Shown here in pieces: positions 18,904 through 30,356 of a stretch of DNA of 64,000 bases. The translations under genes were made by a program, and so were the position numbers. Under the pieces are notes generated by a model. It was given only the letters and a program-made list of their open reading frames with translations, did not search any database and was not told where the DNA came from. Every line of letters starts with the position of its first letter. The stretch's first letter is position 1. Source of the DNA: Pectobacterium fontis (GTDB lineage Bacteria; Pseudomonadota; Gammaproteobacteria; Enterobacterales; Enterobacteriaceae); assembly GCF_000803215.1 (NCBI RefSeq), contig NZ_JSXC01000030.1:62001-126000 (forward strand). The letters are read 5' to 3'.

Positions 18904-19446
18904 TTAGGGCAACAGGCCTTTGACATCAATAGGTTTGGCTTCGTTTTCCGCTTCGCCTTTATCTTTCCCATCGATTGCCATACCGGCCATCCGGTAGAAA
19001 TTATATTCCGGATATTTACCCGGCCCCGATATCAGCAGATCTTCTTTCTCGTACACCAGATCCTGACGTTTGTAATCGCCCATTTCAAAATCCGGCGTCA
19101 ACTGAATAGCCGTTGTCGGGCACGCTTCTTCACAGAAGCCACAGAAAATGCAGCGTGAGAAGTTGACGCGGAAGAACTCGGGATACCAGCGACCATCTTT
19201 GGTTTCCGCTTTCTGCAATGAAATACAGCCGACCGGACAGGCCACCGCACACAGGTTGCAGGCCACGCAACGCTCTTCGCCATCGGGATCGCGCGTCAGC
19301 ACGATACGACCACGGTAGCGCGGCGGTGGATTCACAGGCTCTTCTGGATACATTCTGGTTTCGCGCTTCTTGAAAGCATTCGATCCCACCATACAGATAC
19401 TGCGTATCTGGGTGCCGAAACCAACCACTAACTCTTTCAATGTCAT
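18904..19446 (-). CDS. nuoI: NADH-quinone oxidoreductase subunit I (two 4Fe-4S clusters)
   Basis: This 180-residue ferredoxin-like subunit carries the N6a and N6b clusters. Two complete C-x2-C-x2-C-x3-CP motifs are present: [15 protein letters not shown] and [16 protein letters not shown] short amphipathic N-terminus anchors it at the membrane face next to NuoH. It passes electrons toward cluster N2 in NuoB. It lies 17 bases after nuoH with the same length as in E. coli. Confidence 0.97.
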   Translation of the reverse strand: MTLKELVVGFGTQIRSICMVGSNAFKKRETRMYPEEPVNPPPRYRGRIVLTRDPDGEERCVACNLCAVACPVGCISLQKAETKDGRWYPEFFRVNFSRCIFCGFCEEACPTTAIQLTPDFEMGDYKRQDLVYEKEDLLISGPGKYPEYNFYRMAGMAIDGKDKGEAENEAKPIDVKGLLP

Positions 19447-19463
19447 GGTTTATTCACCCCTTC

Positions 19464-20438
19464 TTAAGCGTTGTACAAAATGACGGCCGCTGTCGCCAGC
19501 AGATTCAAAAGCGTTATCGGCAGACAGACTTTCCAACCGAAAGCCATCACCTGGTCATAACGAGGACGGGGTAACGAAGCACGAATCAGGATGAACATCA
19601 TCATGAAAAAGCCAGTTTTTAGCGCAAACCAGACAAACGGCGGCAGGAACGGACCATGCCAGCCACCGAAGAATAAGGTCACCATCAGCGCGGAAACCGT
19701 CACGATCCCGATATATTCCCCCACGAAGAACAGACCGAATTTCATACCGGAATATTCAATGTGGTAGCCATCGGCCAGCTCCTGTTCGGCTTCAGGCTGG
19801 TCAAATGGGTGACGGTGACACACCGCCACGCCTGCGATGGCAAACGTAATAAAGCCAAAGAACTGCGGGATGACGTTCCAGATATGTTCCTGAGAATCGA
19901 CGATGTCACGCATGTTGAACGAGCCCGCCTGTGCGACAACCCCCATCAGCGACAGGCCGATGAACACCTCGTAGCTCACGGTTTGAGCGGAAGCACGTAC
20001 CGCCCCCAACAGCGAGTATTTGTTGTTACTCGCCCAGCCGGCAAACAGCACCGCGTAAACGGCCAGACCCGCCATCATCAGGAAGAACAGGATACCGATG
20101 TTCAGATCGGCGACACCCCAGGTTGGCGTGATCGGCACAATCGCAAAGGCAATCAGCATTGACGTAAACGCGATCATCGGTGCCAGCGTGAAGATCACCT
20201 TATCGGTAAAATTCGGCACCCAGTCTTCTTTGAAGAACATTTTGATCATGTCAGCGACGAGCTGTAATGAACCGCCCCAACCTACCCGGTTCGGCCCATA
20301 ACGCCCTTGGAAGAGGCCGAGCAATCGACGTTCACCCATACTCATGAAGGCGCCACAGGTCACCACCACCAGCAGAATGACAATCGCTTTGCCGACGGTG
20401 ATCAGAATCTCGGTTAATTCCGGTGTTAACCAACTCAT
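19464..20438 (-). CDS. nuoH: NADH-quinone oxidoreductase subunit H
   Basis: This 324-residue membrane protein (E. coli 325) has about eight helices and forms most of the quinone-binding chamber. The conserved first loop [20 protein letters not shown] and the segment [20 protein letters not shown] are present, as is the charged loop [19 protein letters not shown] that faces NuoB and NuoD. The start overlaps the nuoG stop by 4 bases. Confidence 0.97.
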   Translation of the reverse strand: MSWLTPELTEILITVGKAIVILLVVVTCGAFMSMGERRLLGLFQGRYGPNRVGWGGSLQLVADMIKMFFKEDWVPNFTDKVIFTLAPMIAFTSMLIAFAIVPITPTWGVADLNIGILFFLMMAGLAVYAVLFAGWASNNKYSLLGAVRASAQTVSYEVFIGLSLMGVVAQAGSFNMRDIVDSQEHIWNVIPQFFGFITFAIAGVAVCHRHPFDQPEAEQELADGYHIEYSGMKFGLFFVGEYIGIVTVSALMVTLFFGGWHGPFLPPFVWFALKTGFFMMMFILIRASLPRPRYDQVMAFGWKVCLPITLLNLLATAAVILYNA

Positions 20439-23161
20439 TGTGCGGCCTCCCGCAGATTTTCAACGGTTGCCCCCGCCAGCACCGGCGCAATACCCGGTAA
20501 GCCCAGCGGTAAACCAACCTGTCCCTGACCCAATTCCGCACTTAAGCGCAGTGGCAGACGTAATGTTTGCCCTGCACAGGTCAACTCCAGCAACGCACCC
20601 GCGTTTACGCCCAGCGTTGCCGCATCAGCCGGATTCACCATCACGTAAGGCTCAGGCATACGCTGCCGGATCACGTCAGAACGCTGTGACATTTCATCAC
20701 TGCCAAACAGGTGATAGTACGGCGCAACACGCCATTGACCCGCTTGTGGGACGAAAGCCGCAGGAATGTTATCGAAATACGCCAGTGAACCTTCACCAGC
20801 TTCAATCAGACGCACACCCGGATCGCCGTGACGCAGATGTCCACCCACTTCATCCTGAAATTTGTTCCAGGCTTGCGGTGAGTTCCAGCCTGGCGCCCAG
20901 GCAAACGGGATCTGCTGACGATTAGCCGTCGGGCTGTTGTTCCCTTCCATGGAGAAGGCAAACATGGTGTCTTTATCAACGGGCTGACGCGGTTCATGCA
21001 CGCTGATATTGGCGCGCATCGCCGTACGACCACTGGAGCGAATCGGTGAACGCGACAGTTTCTGACCACGAATACGGAACGAGGCGTCCGGCGCGGCATC
21101 TTTGATCGCGGCAAGCTGTGGCAGCGCAGTAACACACGCATCAATCACGTTATCCAACTGCGTCCAGTCAACCTGACGGCTGTTATAGGTGATGTACAGC
21201 GAGTGCAGCCAGCGCCAGCTTTCCAGCATCACAACCTTGTCGTTGTAGTAGGTTGGGTCATAGACCTGGAAGAAACGCTGAGCGCGGCCTTCCTGATTCA
21301 CCAATGTCCCGTCGCTTTCAGCGAAGCTGGCAGCAGACAGAATGAGGCTGGCCTTATCCATGATGCGGGTACGCTGATGGTCGACCACAATCAGGTTTTC
21401 CACTTTTTCCAGCGCGGCATCCACGCGAGCGATCGGGGCATGACGGTAGAGATCGTTCTCCAGAACGACTACGCTGTCAGCGTCGCCGTTTTCCAACTGC
21501 GCCAACGCGTCATCCAGCGAACCGCCACCCATGATTGACAACCCGATGCTGTTGGCAGCAGGCGCAACAAAGGTGATACCAACGTCAGAACCGCGATTTT
21601 TCAGCGCTTTGGCAACGTTTGCCGCCGCAGCGATCACGTCTTCGCTACCGGCGTTGGTGCCGGAAATGATGAGAGGTTTTTTCGCACCGGCCAGTGCCTG
21701 CACGATGATATCGACTTTCTGGTCAAGACCTGCGGCCAGATCGGTGACAGCAGGCGCGCTGCTATCCAGACCGTGGGCAATCGCAAAACCAAGACGCGCC
21801 TGATCGGCAACCGGCGCACGGTAGTTCCATGCAGCGATATCGTCCAGACGTGTGCTGTCTACGTTGGTGACAAACAGCGGATGCTTGGCATGCTGACCAA
21901 TGTTCATGATCGCCGCAATCTGCCAGTCAGCCACTTTCTGCGCTGCCGCCATTTCGCGGGCTTTGCCTTTCACTGCCTGACGAACGGCCAGAGCGATACG
22001 TGCGCCGGTCTGCGTTAAGTCTTCGCCCAGAATCAGAACCGCATCGTAACCTTCGATTTCACGCAGCGCAGGCGTTCTCACACCGCTTTCGCGTAGCACT
22101 TTCAGGATCAATTGCAGACGATTCTGCTCTTCCTGCGCAATACCGGTGTAGAAATTTTCTGCCCCCACCAGTTCGCGCAAGGCAAAGTTACTTTCAATGC
22201 TGGCACGCGGCGAACCAATACCGATGGTTTTCTTCGCCTGACGCAGCACATCCGCCGCACCTTGCAGTGCCTGATCGGCATTCAGTGCAATCCAGTCAGC
22301 ACCGCGACGCTGAAGTGGCTGGTTAGGACGATCTTTCTGGTTGACGTAACCGTAACCAAAACGCCCACGGTCACACAGGAAATAGTGGTTTACGCTACCG
22401 TTAAAACGGTTTTCGATACGGCGCAGTTCGCCATAGCGCTCACCGGGGCTGGTGTTACAGCCGATGCTGCACTGCTGGCAGATGCTCGGTGCAAACTGCA
22501 TATCCCATTTGCGGTTATAGCGCTCGGAGTGCGTTTTATCGGTAAATACACCGGTAGGACACACTTCAACCAGATTACCGGAGAACTCGCTTTCCAGCGT
22601 GCCGTCTTCCGGGCGACCGAAATAGACGTTGTCATGTGCGCCGTAAACGCCGAGATCTTTGCCATCCGCATAGTCTTTGTAGAAGCGCACACAGCGATAG
22701 CATGCGATACAGCGGTTCATTTCATGGGAAATGAACGGCCCGAGATCCTGATTGCGGTGAGTACGCTTGGTGAAGCGATAGCGACGGAAATTTTGCCCCG
22801 TCATGACTGTCATATCCTGCAAATGACAGTTACCGCCTTCCTCACACACCGGACAATCATGCGGGTGGTTGGTCATTAGAAACTCAACTATCGTCTTACG
22901 GAATAGTTTCGCTTCTTCGTCTTCAATCGCGATGAACGTCCCCTGAGTTGCTGGTGTCATACAAGACATCACCAGACGACCACGGGTATCTTCCGCGTTT
23001 TGATACTGTTTTACCGCACAGAGGCGGCAGGATCCGACGCTCCCGAGCGCGGGGTGCCAGCAAAAGTAAGGAATATCAAGTCCCAGAGTCAGGCAAGCTT
23101 CCAGAAGGTTGTCTGCTCCGTTTACTTCATACTCTTTGCCGTCTACATGAATAGTAGCCAT
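20435..23161 (-). CDS. nuoG: NADH-quinone oxidoreductase subunit G
   Basis: The start at 23161 ([13 protein letters not shown]) gives 908 residues, the E. coli length; ATG at 23170 and 23209 would add 3 or 16 residues, and GGAAG lies 10 bases before the chosen codon. Cluster ligands are visible in order: the 2Fe-2S set in [15 protein letters not shown], the His/Cys set [14 protein letters not shown] for N5, CIACYRC plus a later CPTG for N4, and CQQCSIGC with a distant cysteine for N7, the extra cluster found in E. coli-type enzymes. The C-terminal two thirds resemble molybdopterin oxidoreductases but have lost the cofactor. It is part of the peripheral arm. Confidence 0.96.
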   Translation of the reverse strand: MATIHVDGKEYEVNGADNLLEACLTLGLDIPYFCWHPALGSVGSCRLCAVKQYQNAEDTRGRLVMSCMTPATQGTFIAIEDEEAKLFRKTIVEFLMTNHPHDCPVCEEGGNCHLQDMTVMTGQNFRRYRFTKRTHRNQDLGPFISHEMNRCIACYRCVRFYKDYADGKDLGVYGAHDNVYFGRPEDGTLESEFSGNLVEVCPTGVFTDKTHSERYNRKWDMQFAPSICQQCSIGCNTSPGERYGELRRIENRFNGSVNHYFLCDRGRFGYGYVNQKDRPNQPLQRRGADWIALNADQALQGAADVLRQAKKTIGIGSPRASIESNFALRELVGAENFYTGIAQEEQNRLQLILKVLRESGVRTPALREIEGYDAVLILGEDLTQTGARIALAVRQAVKGKAREMAAAQKVADWQIAAIMNIGQHAKHPLFVTNVDSTRLDDIAAWNYRAPVADQARLGFAIAHGLDSSAPAVTDLAAGLDQKVDIIVQALAGAKKPLIISGTNAGSEDVIAAAANVAKALKNRGSDVGITFVAPAANSIGLSIMGGGSLDDALAQLENGDADSVVVLENDLYRHAPIARVDAALEKVENLIVVDHQRTRIMDKASLILSAASFAESDGTLVNQEGRAQRFFQVYDPTYYNDKVVMLESWRWLHSLYITYNSRQVDWTQLDNVIDACVTALPQLAAIKDAAPDASFRIRGQKLSRSPIRSSGRTAMRANISVHEPRQPVDKDTMFAFSMEGNNSPTANRQQIPFAWAPGWNSPQAWNKFQDEVGGHLRHGDPGVRLIEAGEGSLAYFDNIPAAFVPQAGQWRVAPYYHLFGSDEMSQRSDVIRQRMPEPYVMVNPADAATLGVNAGALLELTCAGQTLRLPLRLSAELGQGQVGLPLGLPGIAPVLAGATVENLREAAQ

Positions 23162-23284
23162 AGTCAGCATGCTTCCATAATGGCCCGTGTCACCACGAGC
23201 GCTAATCAAAAATTCTGTATACCCTTATCTCTCAAGCCGCAAATGCGTTGGCTAACTGCGCCTTAAAATCTAGTGGGTTTATGA

Positions 23285-23306
23285 GGGTGGCTTATTTGCG
23301 CCACCC
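23285..23306. repeat. Hairpin in the nuoF-nuoG gap
   Basis: GGGTGGC and GCCACCC form a perfect 7-base-pair stem with an 8-base loop in the 187-base gap between nuoF and nuoG, the widest gap inside the operon. No uridine run follows on the minus strand, so it looks like a message-stabilising or processing element rather than a terminator. Confidence 0.55.
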
Positions 23307-23348
23307 TGCGGATACATTCACTGCATCTCGCACGTATTGAGCGATAGC

Positions 23349-24698
23349 TTACCAGCGCTCTTTCAACAGGTTAGGCTGAATACCGCCAATCGCTTTGACA
23401 TTGCCTAAATACTGTTTAGAGATACCCGCTTCGAATTCTTCCCGGAAATACTTGATGGCACTCTGCAACGGTTCGACCGCACCCGGCGCATGCGCACAGA
23501 AGGTGTTACCCGGCCCGAGGAAACGGCAAAGCTGCTCCAGCGTTTCGATATCGCCAGGCTGGCCTTCCCCCTTCTCCAGCGCACGCAGAATCTTCACGCT
23601 CCACGGCAGACCATCACGGCATGGGGTACACCAGCCACAGGATTCACGAGCGAAAAACTCTTCCAGATTGCGCGTCAGCGACACCATGTTGATTTCATGA
23701 TCGACGGCCATCGCCAGCGCTGTTCCCATACGGCTACCCGCTTTCGCAATGTGCTCAAAATCCATCGGCAGATCGAGGTGGCTTTCCGTCAGGAAATCCG
23801 TCCCTGCACCGCCCGGTTGCCAGGCTTTCAGCTTCAGACCATCGCGCATACCGCCCGCGTAATCTTCCAGAATTTCGCGCGCCGTGGTGCCGAACGGCAG
23901 TTCCCACAGGCCAGGATTGTTGACACGGCCAGAGAACCCCATCAGCTTGGTGCCCGCATCTTTACTCTTACCCGCAGACAACCCCTGATACCACGCCGCA
24001 CCGTGCTCGATAATCGCCGGAACGTTGCACAGCGTTTCCACGTTGTTAACGCAAGTCGGTTTACCCCAGGCTCCCGCAGAGGCGGGAAATGGCGGCTTGG
24101 AGCGAGGGTTGGCACGACGCCCTTCCAGTGAGTTAATCAGCGCGGTTTCTTCACCGCAGATGTAACGCCCGGCCCCCGTATGCACGAACAGTTCGAAATC
24201 GAACCCGCTACCCAGAATATTCTTGCCCAGCAAGCCAGCCGCTTTTGCTTCTTCAATAGCACGGCGCAGGTGAACCGCAGCTTCAATATACTCACCGCGC
24301 AGGAAGATGTAGCCGCGGTAGGCTTTCAGCGCAAAGGCACTGATCAACATACCTTCAACCAGCAGATGAGGTTGTTGCTCCATCAGCAGGCGGTCTTTGT
24401 AAGTACCCGGCTCCATCTCATCCGCGTTACACAGCAGGTAGCGAATATTCATGCTTTCGTCTTTCGGCATCAGGCTCCACTTCAAGCCTGTCGAAAAGCC
24501 CGCACCGCCACGCCCTTTCAGGCCTGCGTCTTTAACCAGTGAGACCACGTCATCCTGTGCCATACCGGTCAACGCTTTTTGCGCGGCAACATAGCCATTT
24601 TTGCTGCGATATTCATCCAGCCATACCGGCTGTTTGTCTGCGCGTAAACGCCAGGTCAGAGGATGCTGCTCAGCAGTCAGAACAATGTTTTTACTCAT
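23349..24698 (-). CDS. nuoF: NADH-quinone oxidoreductase subunit F (FMN, NADH binding)
   Basis: This 449-residue protein (E. coli 445) is the electron entry subunit. It contains the glycine-rich NADH/FMN segment [14 protein letters not shown], the second binding segment [14 protein letters not shown], and the N3 cluster ligands [12 protein letters not shown] plus the cysteine in TFCAHAPG. It oxidises NADH at FMN and passes electrons to NuoG clusters. Its start overlaps the nuoE stop by 4 bases. Confidence 0.97.
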   Translation of the reverse strand: MSKNIVLTAEQHPLTWRLRADKQPVWLDEYRSKNGYVAAQKALTGMAQDDVVSLVKDAGLKGRGGAGFSTGLKWSLMPKDESMNIRYLLCNADEMEPGTYKDRLLMEQQPHLLVEGMLISAFALKAYRGYIFLRGEYIEAAVHLRRAIEEAKAAGLLGKNILGSGFDFELFVHTGAGRYICGEETALINSLEGRRANPRSKPPFPASAGAWGKPTCVNNVETLCNVPAIIEHGAAWYQGLSAGKSKDAGTKLMGFSGRVNNPGLWELPFGTTAREILEDYAGGMRDGLKLKAWQPGGAGTDFLTESHLDLPMDFEHIAKAGSRMGTALAMAVDHEINMVSLTRNLEEFFARESCGWCTPCRDGLPWSVKILRALEKGEGQPGDIETLEQLCRFLGPGNTFCAHAPGAVEPLQSAIKYFREEFEAGISKQYLGNVKAIGGIQPNLLKERW

Positions 24699-25195
24699 TG
24701 ATACTGCTCCAATAACGATTCAATTCCTTCCGGCGTCACATGGCTGTGGGTATCGTCGTCAATCATCATGGACGGCCCTTTGTCACAGTTCCCCAGACAA
24801 CAGGTCGGCAACAGCGTGAAACGTCCATCGAACGTCGTCTGTCCCGGTTTAATACTGAGCTTACGCTCCAGCGCGGCCTGAACGCCCTGATAACCATTGA
24901 TATGGCATACAACGCTGTCGCAATAGCGAATAATGTGACGACCAACAGGTTGGCGATAAATCTGGCTATAGAACGTCGCCACACCTTCCACGTCACTGGC
25001 AGGGATACCCAGCACGTCGGCAATCGCGTTGATCGCCCCATCCGGCACCCAGCCACGCTCTTTTTGCACAATTTTCAACGCTTCGATAGACGCCGCTCGC
25101 GCATCTTCATAATGATGTTTTTCGTGCTCAATCGCGTCACGCTCGGTGTCACTCAGCACAAAAACGTTGTTATCAGAAATATTGTTATCATGCAT
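24695..25195 (-). CDS. nuoE: NADH-quinone oxidoreductase subunit E (2Fe-2S)
   Basis: This 166-residue thioredoxin-fold subunit carries cluster N1a, with ligands in [12 protein letters not shown] and in [10 protein letters not shown]. The helical N-terminal part ([20 protein letters not shown]) packs on NuoF. The length equals that of E. coli NuoE. It starts 2 bases after nuoCD and overlaps nuoF by 4 bases, so the NADH-oxidising module is translated as a block. Confidence 0.97.
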   Translation of the reverse strand: MHDNNISDNNVFVLSDTERDAIEHEKHHYEDARAASIEALKIVQKERGWVPDGAINAIADVLGIPASDVEGVATFYSQIYRQPVGRHIIRYCDSVVCHINGYQGVQAALERKLSIKPGQTTFDGRFTLLPTCCLGNCDKGPSMMIDDDTHSHVTPEGIESLLEQYQ

Positions 25196-25197
25196 AG

Positions 25198-26997
25198 TTA
25201 GCGGTCCACATCTGACATAACGAAATCAATACTGCCGAGATAAACGATCAGATCGGATACCAGACATCCACGGATGACAGACGGAATCTGTTGCAGATGC
25301 GCATAGCTCGGCGTGCGAATACGGGTGCGGTAGCTCATCGTGCCGCCGTCACTGGTCAGGTAATAGCTGTTAATGCCCTTCGTGGCCTCAACCATCTGGA
25401 ATGACTCATTAGCAGGCATAACCGGGCCCCAGGAGACCTGAAGGAAGTGGTTGATCAGCGTATCGATATGCTGCAACGTGCGCTCTTTCGGCGGTGGTGT
25501 CGTCAGCGGGTGATCCGCTTTGAACGGGCCTTCCGGCATGTTCTTAAGGCATTGATCCAGAATACGTAAGCTCTGACGCAGCTCTTCCACTTTCAGCATC
25601 ACGCGGCTATAGCAATCGCTGATGCCGTCACCGACGGGCACTTCAAAGTCAAAATTTTCATAGCCGGAATACGGACGCCATTTACGCACGTCAAAACCGA
25701 TGCCGGTAGCACGCAGCCCCGCGCCAGTTACACCCCAATCCAACGCCTCTTTCGCATTGTAGGCAGCAACACCCTGCGTACGGCCTTTCAGAATGGTGTT
25801 CTGCAACGCCGCCTTGACATAGGTGTCCAAACGACTCGGCATCCAATCAAGGAATTCACGCAGCAAACGTTCCCAACCGCGTGGCAGATCGTGCGCCACA
25901 CCGCCGATGCGGAACCAGGCTGGATGCATACGGAAGCCAGTAATCGCCTCAACCAAATCGTAAATTTTCTGGCGGTCAGTAAACGCAAAGAACACCGGAG
26001 TCATTGCCCCGACGTCCTGAATATAGGTACTGATGTACAGCAGGTGACTATTAATGCGGAACAGCTCAGACAGCATCACACGAATCGTTTTCACGCGATC
26101 CGGCACCTCAATACCCGCCAGTTTTTCTACGGCCAGCACGTACGGCATTTCGTTAACGCAGCCGCCAAGGTATTCAATACGGTCGGTATAAGGAATGTAG
26201 CTGTGCCAGGACTGACGTTCGCCCATTTTCTCCGCACCGCGATGGTGGTAACCCACATCAGGCACGCAGTCGACGATTTCTTCGCCATCCAGTTGCAGGA
26301 TGATACGGAAGGCACCGTGTGAAGACGGGTGGTTCGGACCAAGGTTGAGGAACATGAAGTCCTCATTTTCAGTGCCGCGCTTCATTCCCCACTCTTCTGG
26401 TTTGAACGTCAGCGATTCCATTTCCAGATCTTCTTTCTGCTTGGTCAGCACAAAAGGATCGAACTCGGTCGCACGCGCCGGATAATCTTTACGCAGCGGA
26501 TGACCTTCCCACGTTTGCGGCATCATGATGCGCGTCAGGTGCGGGTGGCCATCGAACGTCATACCAAACATTTCCCAGGTTTCACGCTCATACCAGTTGG
26601 CATTCGGGAACAGTTTGGTCACGGTCGGTAGATGCATATCACTCTCGACCAGCGCGACTTTCAACATGATGTCGCGGTTACGCTCGATAGAGATGATGTG
26701 GTAAAAGACGGAATAGTCGGCGGCAGGTAAACCTTCACGGTGAGTGCGCAAACGCTCATCCATACCGTGCAGGTCAAACAGCATGACATAAGGCTTTGGC
26801 TGTTTTTTCAGGAATGCGACAACGTCCAGTAATTGCTCACGTTTGACCCACACAACGGGAATACCTGTGCGGGTTGCTTGTACAGTAAATGCATCTGGTC
26901 CAAAACGGTTACACAGTTCGCCAACGACCGGATCGTCAAGGTGATCGCGGGTTTGCCAGCCTGGCTGAGCGAGATCGTGTGTCGTTAAATCTGTCAT
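25198..26997 (-). CDS. nuoC: NADH-quinone oxidoreductase fused subunit C/D
   Basis: This 599-residue protein joins NuoC (about residues 1-190) and NuoD (about 210-599) in one chain, as in E. coli; many other bacteria keep them separate. The NuoC signature [20 protein letters not shown] is near residue 140, and the NuoD quinone-site region has [15 protein letters not shown] and [14 protein letters not shown]. The C-terminus [20 protein letters not shown] is the conserved end of NuoD. It forms the quinone-reducing module with NuoB. A gap of 98 bases without a visible element separates it from nuoB. Confidence 0.97.
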   Translation of the reverse strand: MTDLTTHDLAQPGWQTRDHLDDPVVGELCNRFGPDAFTVQATRTGIPVVWVKREQLLDVVAFLKKQPKPYVMLFDLHGMDERLRTHREGLPAADYSVFYHIISIERNRDIMLKVALVESDMHLPTVTKLFPNANWYERETWEMFGMTFDGHPHLTRIMMPQTWEGHPLRKDYPARATEFDPFVLTKQKEDLEMESLTFKPEEWGMKRGTENEDFMFLNLGPNHPSSHGAFRIILQLDGEEIVDCVPDVGYHHRGAEKMGERQSWHSYIPYTDRIEYLGGCVNEMPYVLAVEKLAGIEVPDRVKTIRVMLSELFRINSHLLYISTYIQDVGAMTPVFFAFTDRQKIYDLVEAITGFRMHPAWFRIGGVAHDLPRGWERLLREFLDWMPSRLDTYVKAALQNTILKGRTQGVAAYNAKEALDWGVTGAGLRATGIGFDVRKWRPYSGYENFDFEVPVGDGISDCYSRVMLKVEELRQSLRILDQCLKNMPEGPFKADHPLTTPPPKERTLQHIDTLINHFLQVSWGPVMPANESFQMVEATKGINSYYLTSDGGTMSYRTRIRTPSYAHLQQIPSVIRGCLVSDLIVYLGSIDFVMSDVDR

Positions 26998-27095
26998 AAA
27001 TATGTCACCACATTAAATGTGCTATTTCTGTAGCTGATAATGACCGCACACTATTATCGGGGTATTACACGGCCACCGGGTTTATCATCTACAGG

Positions 27096-27770
27096 TCAAA
27101 TCTCATCAGGCGAACGCAGGTTGGTCACAGCGATTCGCTCGCCGCGTTTGCGCTCACGCTCAGATTGCATATTGGCGCGGTAAACGCCCTGTTCACCCAC
27201 CACCCATGACAGAGGGCGGCGCTCTTTACCGATGGATTCTTTCAGCAGTAACAGCGCTTGCATGTAGGCTTCAGGACGTGGAGGACAGCCCGGGATATAC
27301 ACATCCACAGGCAGGAATTTATCCACACCCTGCACGACGGAATAAATATCGTACATACCGCCAGAGTTGGCGCACGCGCCCATGGAGATAACCCACTTAG
27401 GCTCCAGCATTTGCTCGTAAAGGCGTTGAATAACGGGAGCCATTTTAGTAAAGCAGGTTCCCGCGACGACCATGAAGTCGGCCTGACGTGGCGATGCACG
27501 CAGAACCTCAGCACCAAAACGCGCCACGTCATGAACGGCGGTAAATGACGTCACCATTTCTACGTAGCAACAGGAAAGGCCGAAGTTATACGGCCACAGG
27601 GAATTCTGACGACCCCAGTTCACCGTATCGTGTAATGCATGTTCCAGTTTGCCCATGTAGACACTGCGGTGAACATGCTGCTCCAGAGGGTCGGAAACGA
27701 TCTCCTGACGTTGCAGGGGATAACGGTCATTCTCACCGTCCGGCTCTATGCGGGTGAGCGTATAGTCCAT
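27096..27770 (-). CDS. nuoB: NADH-quinone oxidoreductase subunit B (cluster N2)
   Basis: This 224-residue protein (E. coli 220) carries the terminal cluster N2. The tandem cysteines are in [12 protein letters not shown], a further one in [11 protein letters not shown] and the last in [10 protein letters not shown]2 hands electrons to quinone at the NuoB/NuoD interface. It lies 17 bases after nuoA. Confidence 0.97.
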   Translation of the reverse strand: MDYTLTRIEPDGENDRYPLQRQEIVSDPLEQHVHRSVYMGKLEHALHDTVNWGRQNSLWPYNFGLSCCYVEMVTSFTAVHDVARFGAEVLRASPRQADFMVVAGTCFTKMAPVIQRLYEQMLEPKWVISMGACANSGGMYDIYSVVQGVDKFLPVDVYIPGCPPRPEAYMQALLLLKESIGKERRPLSWVVGEQGVYRANMQSERERKRGERIAVTNLRSPDEI

Positions 27771-27787
27771 CTTAAAATGCCTCGCTG

Positions 27788-28228
27788 TTACTGCGGATGA
27801 GTGTTGGTAGTGTTGATGATGTCTGATTTAACGACTTGTCTCTTGGAACGTACCGGAGTCCAATCAAGCGCTCCAACGCGTACCAGATAAACCAAACCCG
27901 CCAACAACACCAAAATGAAAATGGTTGCTTCAATGAAGCCAATCCAGCCGCTTTCTTTGATAGACACCGCCCAGGCGTAAAGATAGAGGGCTTCAACGTC
28001 GAAGATAACGAAGAACATAGCGACAAGATAAAATTTAGCAGACAGACGTAACCGCGCAGAGCCCACCGAGTCAATCCCAGATTCATAAGGCAGGTTTTTG
28101 GCCCTGGCTCTGGCTCTCCCACCCAGCAAGAATCCACCGGTCAACATGAAGACACAAAGGCCTACGGCAATGATCAGGAATAGCGCAAATGCCCAATGAT
28201 GGGCGAGGATTTCAGTAGTTGTTGACAT
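27788..28228 (-). CDS. nuoA: NADH-quinone oxidoreductase subunit A
   Basis: This 146-residue membrane protein (E. coli 147) has three helices. The loop between helices 1 and 2 holds the conserved [20 protein letters not shown], and helix 2 continues with [14 protein letters not shown], whose acidic residues belong to the E-channel. It is the first gene of the nuo operon. The ATG at 28228 follows a weak AAAGAGA ribosome binding site. Confidence 0.96.
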   Translation of the reverse strand: MSTTTEILAHHWAFALFLIIAVGLCVFMLTGGFLLGGRARARAKNLPYESGIDSVGSARLRLSAKFYLVAMFFVIFDVEALYLYAWAVSIKESGWIGFIEATIFILVLLAGLVYLVRVGALDWTPVRSKRQVVKSDIINTTNTHPQ

Positions 28229-28903
28229 TCTCTTTGCTTACTCATCAAAAGTGGCAGGTAGCATCTCTGCTCTATTATCGGCAGTTAATGCGCCACATCG
28301 ATTAAAAGGAAGGATTAATCACCACACAAAAGCATGGAAACGTATCAGGTAAGCCTTGCTTGGTATGGTTGAGCCCCTAAATTTGTAACCTTTTTTTCAA
28401 CCTTACTAAAAATAACAGTACATTACTTTACATGCACGCAGTTTTGTTAACATTTTGTGTTCTTACTCGCAGCTAAAACGAGTCAGTATTTTTGCCAGTT
28501 ACCCAGAACACGGCGACATAGAAAACAAGTTTGCTACGCCACTATACCATTTCCACAGAAAATGCCTGTTCTTCCATAGTGTTATTAGGGGTATTTTTTG
28601 ATCCAGCACACATTTTTGTCAATTTAGTTAGTAAAAAAATCAAGATGACGCTAGACAAGGATAGATATCATTTTTCATAACATTATTTTAAAAAAATAGA
28701 ACCTGTGTTTTATAATGTTAATCACGCGCGAATATCACGCTATCTAGCCTATTGATGTGAAATGAAAAAACAAAGAAGGGTTAGACCGGGGAAATCAGGT
28801 CACTGAAACCCTGCTGATGCAGGTTTAACATGTTAGTCATAAATCATCATCATTCGGGAGGCGTCCCTACCTGCCCCGAATGATGGGTAATCCCCCATTA
28901 CGC
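28229..28903. promoter_or_regulatory. Long nuo promoter and leader region
   Basis: No gene is supported in these 675 bases between nuoA and the end of hexA. The stretch 28370-28740 is AT-rich and should hold the nuo promoter or promoters. A palindrome TGTTAACA at 28445-28452 resembles ArcA/FNR-type half-sites, the regulators known for nuo in E. coli, but the match is too short to assign. A short hairpin near 28806-28826 (pairing TGC/GCA and AAACC/GGTTT) and the larger one listed separately lie near hexA. Confidence 0.5.
28849..28884. repeat. 10-bp inverted repeat at the hexA 3' end
   Basis: ATCATTCGGG and CCCGAATGAT are perfectly complementary around a 16-base loop, starting 20 bases beyond the hexA stop. 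No uridine run follows on either strand, so it is not a classical terminator. It may protect the hexA message end. Confidence 0.6.
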
Positions 28904-29842
28904 TTAGATTGCGTCCTTCAGTAACGGTTCGGAAAACAGTTTTCCATTCGTACTATGTGCAGTCGCAACGTGAGAGGGTTTCCCAGATTCAATCACATTG
29001 AAAATGGCCGTCGCCAGTTCATTCTCCTGATGAGGATTCTGGCACAGGAAATAACGCGTCTCAGGCAATCTCGGCAACCCTTCCTCTTCACCCAACACAC
29101 GCAGTTCCGGGTTCATCATTTCCACCGAACGCACCGTGATGCCCATGCCAGCCTTCACTGCGGCTCGCACAGCCGATAGCGTTGATGCCACGTAGGCGAT
29201 TCGCCAAGGGATCCCTGCCGCCGTGAGTTGCTGCGTAGCGAGCGTACGGAAAGGGCTTGGTTCATCCAAAACGACCAAAGGCACGGGTTCCTGTGCTCGG
29301 AACTGATAATCCGCCGCGCAGTACCATAACGTCGGAGAACTACGCAATAATACATGAGGAAATACCACGCCATTCATTGTGGTAATAATCAGATCTATTT
29401 TTCCCTGATTCAGCATTTCCATCATTTCAGCACTCCGTTTTACGCTAACGTTAACGGAGAGTTTAGGAAATACGGATGCTACCCGATGTAAAATATAGGG
29501 AAGGATGGTATCCGCAGTATCGTCAGACGCCCCAATGGTCAGCGTCCCCTGAATATCGCTGTACATTAATGAAGTACAGGCTTCATCATTGAATTGTAGT
29601 ATTTTTCTGGCATAACCCAGAAACTGAATACCATGTTCAGTCAGCAATTTATTACGTCCATGCCGAGCAAAAAGCTCCTTTCCAATGAGCTGCTCCAGCC
29701 GTTGCATCTGCTGACTGACAGCCGATTGCGTCCGATTCACTGCGGCGGCGGCGGCTGCAAACGTGTTTAAATCTGCAACGGCAACAAACGTCCTCAGTAA
29801 ATCAAGATCGAGATTAAGTACTGGTCGATTTGCACTGGTCAT
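28904..29842 (-). CDS. hexA: LysR-family regulator HexA (LrhA homologue)
   Basis: Starting at the ATG at 29842 ([20 protein letters not shown]) the product has 312 residues, matching E. coli LrhA; a GTG at 29854 would add four. The N-terminal winged helix contains [20 protein letters not shown], and the rest is a LysR co-inducer domain. The position between alaA and nuoA is that of lrhA in E. coli. In Pectobacterium this protein is known as HexA, a repressor of plant-cell-wall-degrading exoenzymes, motility and related virulence traits; in E. coli LrhA represses flhDC. The intergenic region to alaA is long and contains unusual repeats listed separately. LysR regulators often control themselves; this is possible here. 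Confidence 0.9.
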   Translation of the reverse strand: MTSANRPVLNLDLDLLRTFVAVADLNTFAAAAAAVNRTQSAVSQQMQRLEQLIGKELFARHGRNKLLTEHGIQFLGYARKILQFNDEACTSLMYSDIQGTLTIGASDDTADTILPYILHRVASVFPKLSVNVSVKRSAEMMEMLNQGKIDLIITTMNGVVFPHVLLRSSPTLWYCAADYQFRAQEPVPLVVLDEPSPFRTLATQQLTAAGIPWRIAYVASTLSAVRAAVKAGMGITVRSVEMMNPELRVLGEEEGLPRLPETRYFLCQNPHQENELATAIFNVIESGKPSHVATAHSTNGKLFSEPLLKDAI

Positions 29843-29898
29843 ACGATTTTTCACTTATCTATTTTAGTTTTAACAAAATATTCCTGGTGTTTTATTAC

Positions 29899-29922
29899 AT
29901 GTACGGGTAACGCCCTGTACAT
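29899..29922. promoter_or_regulatory. Inverted repeat in the hexA leader
   Basis: ATGTACGGG and CCCTGTACAT are complementary except for one bulged A, around a 5-base loop. The element is centred about 68 bases upstream of the hexA start and could be an operator or an RNA hairpin near the 5' end of the message. Confidence 0.55.
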
Positions 29923-29977
29923 TTAAAGACACTATCGCAGACGCACGATAAGGGCAAAACAATACGTATATTTCTTT

Positions 29978-30001
29978 ACCCTTACCTCCACCCTTACCTC
30001 C
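29978..30001. repeat. Perfect 12-bp tandem repeat upstream of hexA
   Basis: ACCCTTACCTCC occurs twice in immediate succession. On the hexA strand each copy reads GGAGGTAAGGGT, a GGA-rich sequence like a ribosome binding site or an RsmA/CsrA target, 136 to 159 bases before the hexA start. Whether it is transcribed is unknown. Confidence 0.75.
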
Positions 30002-30356
30002 TTTCCATTGGTAAGACATCATGTAATTAAATGACTCACCAACCTTAATCCTTAAATTAATAACAACGACACCTCTCTTTATTTCATCTCACGAAATAAA
30101 CACACACGCCATACTTAAATAAGCGAGCGTTTCCCATCACCGTATTCTGGTGTTAAAAAAATGCGATATGGACAGTCGCCTATCCCTTACCATATCGCAC
30201 CATCCAACGAGTACACAACCATATAGTGCAGATGCGCAATCATTTGCAGCGAAAGCGATAATCATTCTTCAAAAGGTACTATAGGAGGAGTACATTAAGC
30301 AGGTTATGCTATTCCATCTGGGAATACGCGCTCTCTGCAAAAGGTTCGTACTATTT

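Larger units (their letters stand above)
29843..30356. promoter_or_regulatory. Divergent hexA-alaA intergenic region
   Basis: These 514 bases separate divergent hexA and alaA and contain no supported gene. They hold the hexA promoter and leader, with a strong inverted repeat and a 12-bp tandem repeat, and the alaA leader. AGGAGGAG at 30283-30290 is an unusually strong ribosome-binding-like sequence 15 bases before an in-frame ATG (30306) and 66 before the preferred alaA ATG. Confidence 0.5.

Noticed and set aside
28229-28903. Small RNA or small protein gene in the long gap between nuoA and hexA
   Set aside because: No ORF with a ribosome binding site and no hairpin followed by a uridine run was found; long leaders upstream of nuo are normal.
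29851-29922. 23-codon upstream ORF in the hexA leader starting at 29922 and ending next to the hexA start
   Set aside because: It begins inside the inverted repeat, has no ribosome binding site, and its length is easily produced by chance.
30245-30275. Fur-like sequence GATAATCATT in the alaA leader
   Set aside because: It matches the right half of the consensus but the left arm is poor, and alaA is not known as iron controlled.
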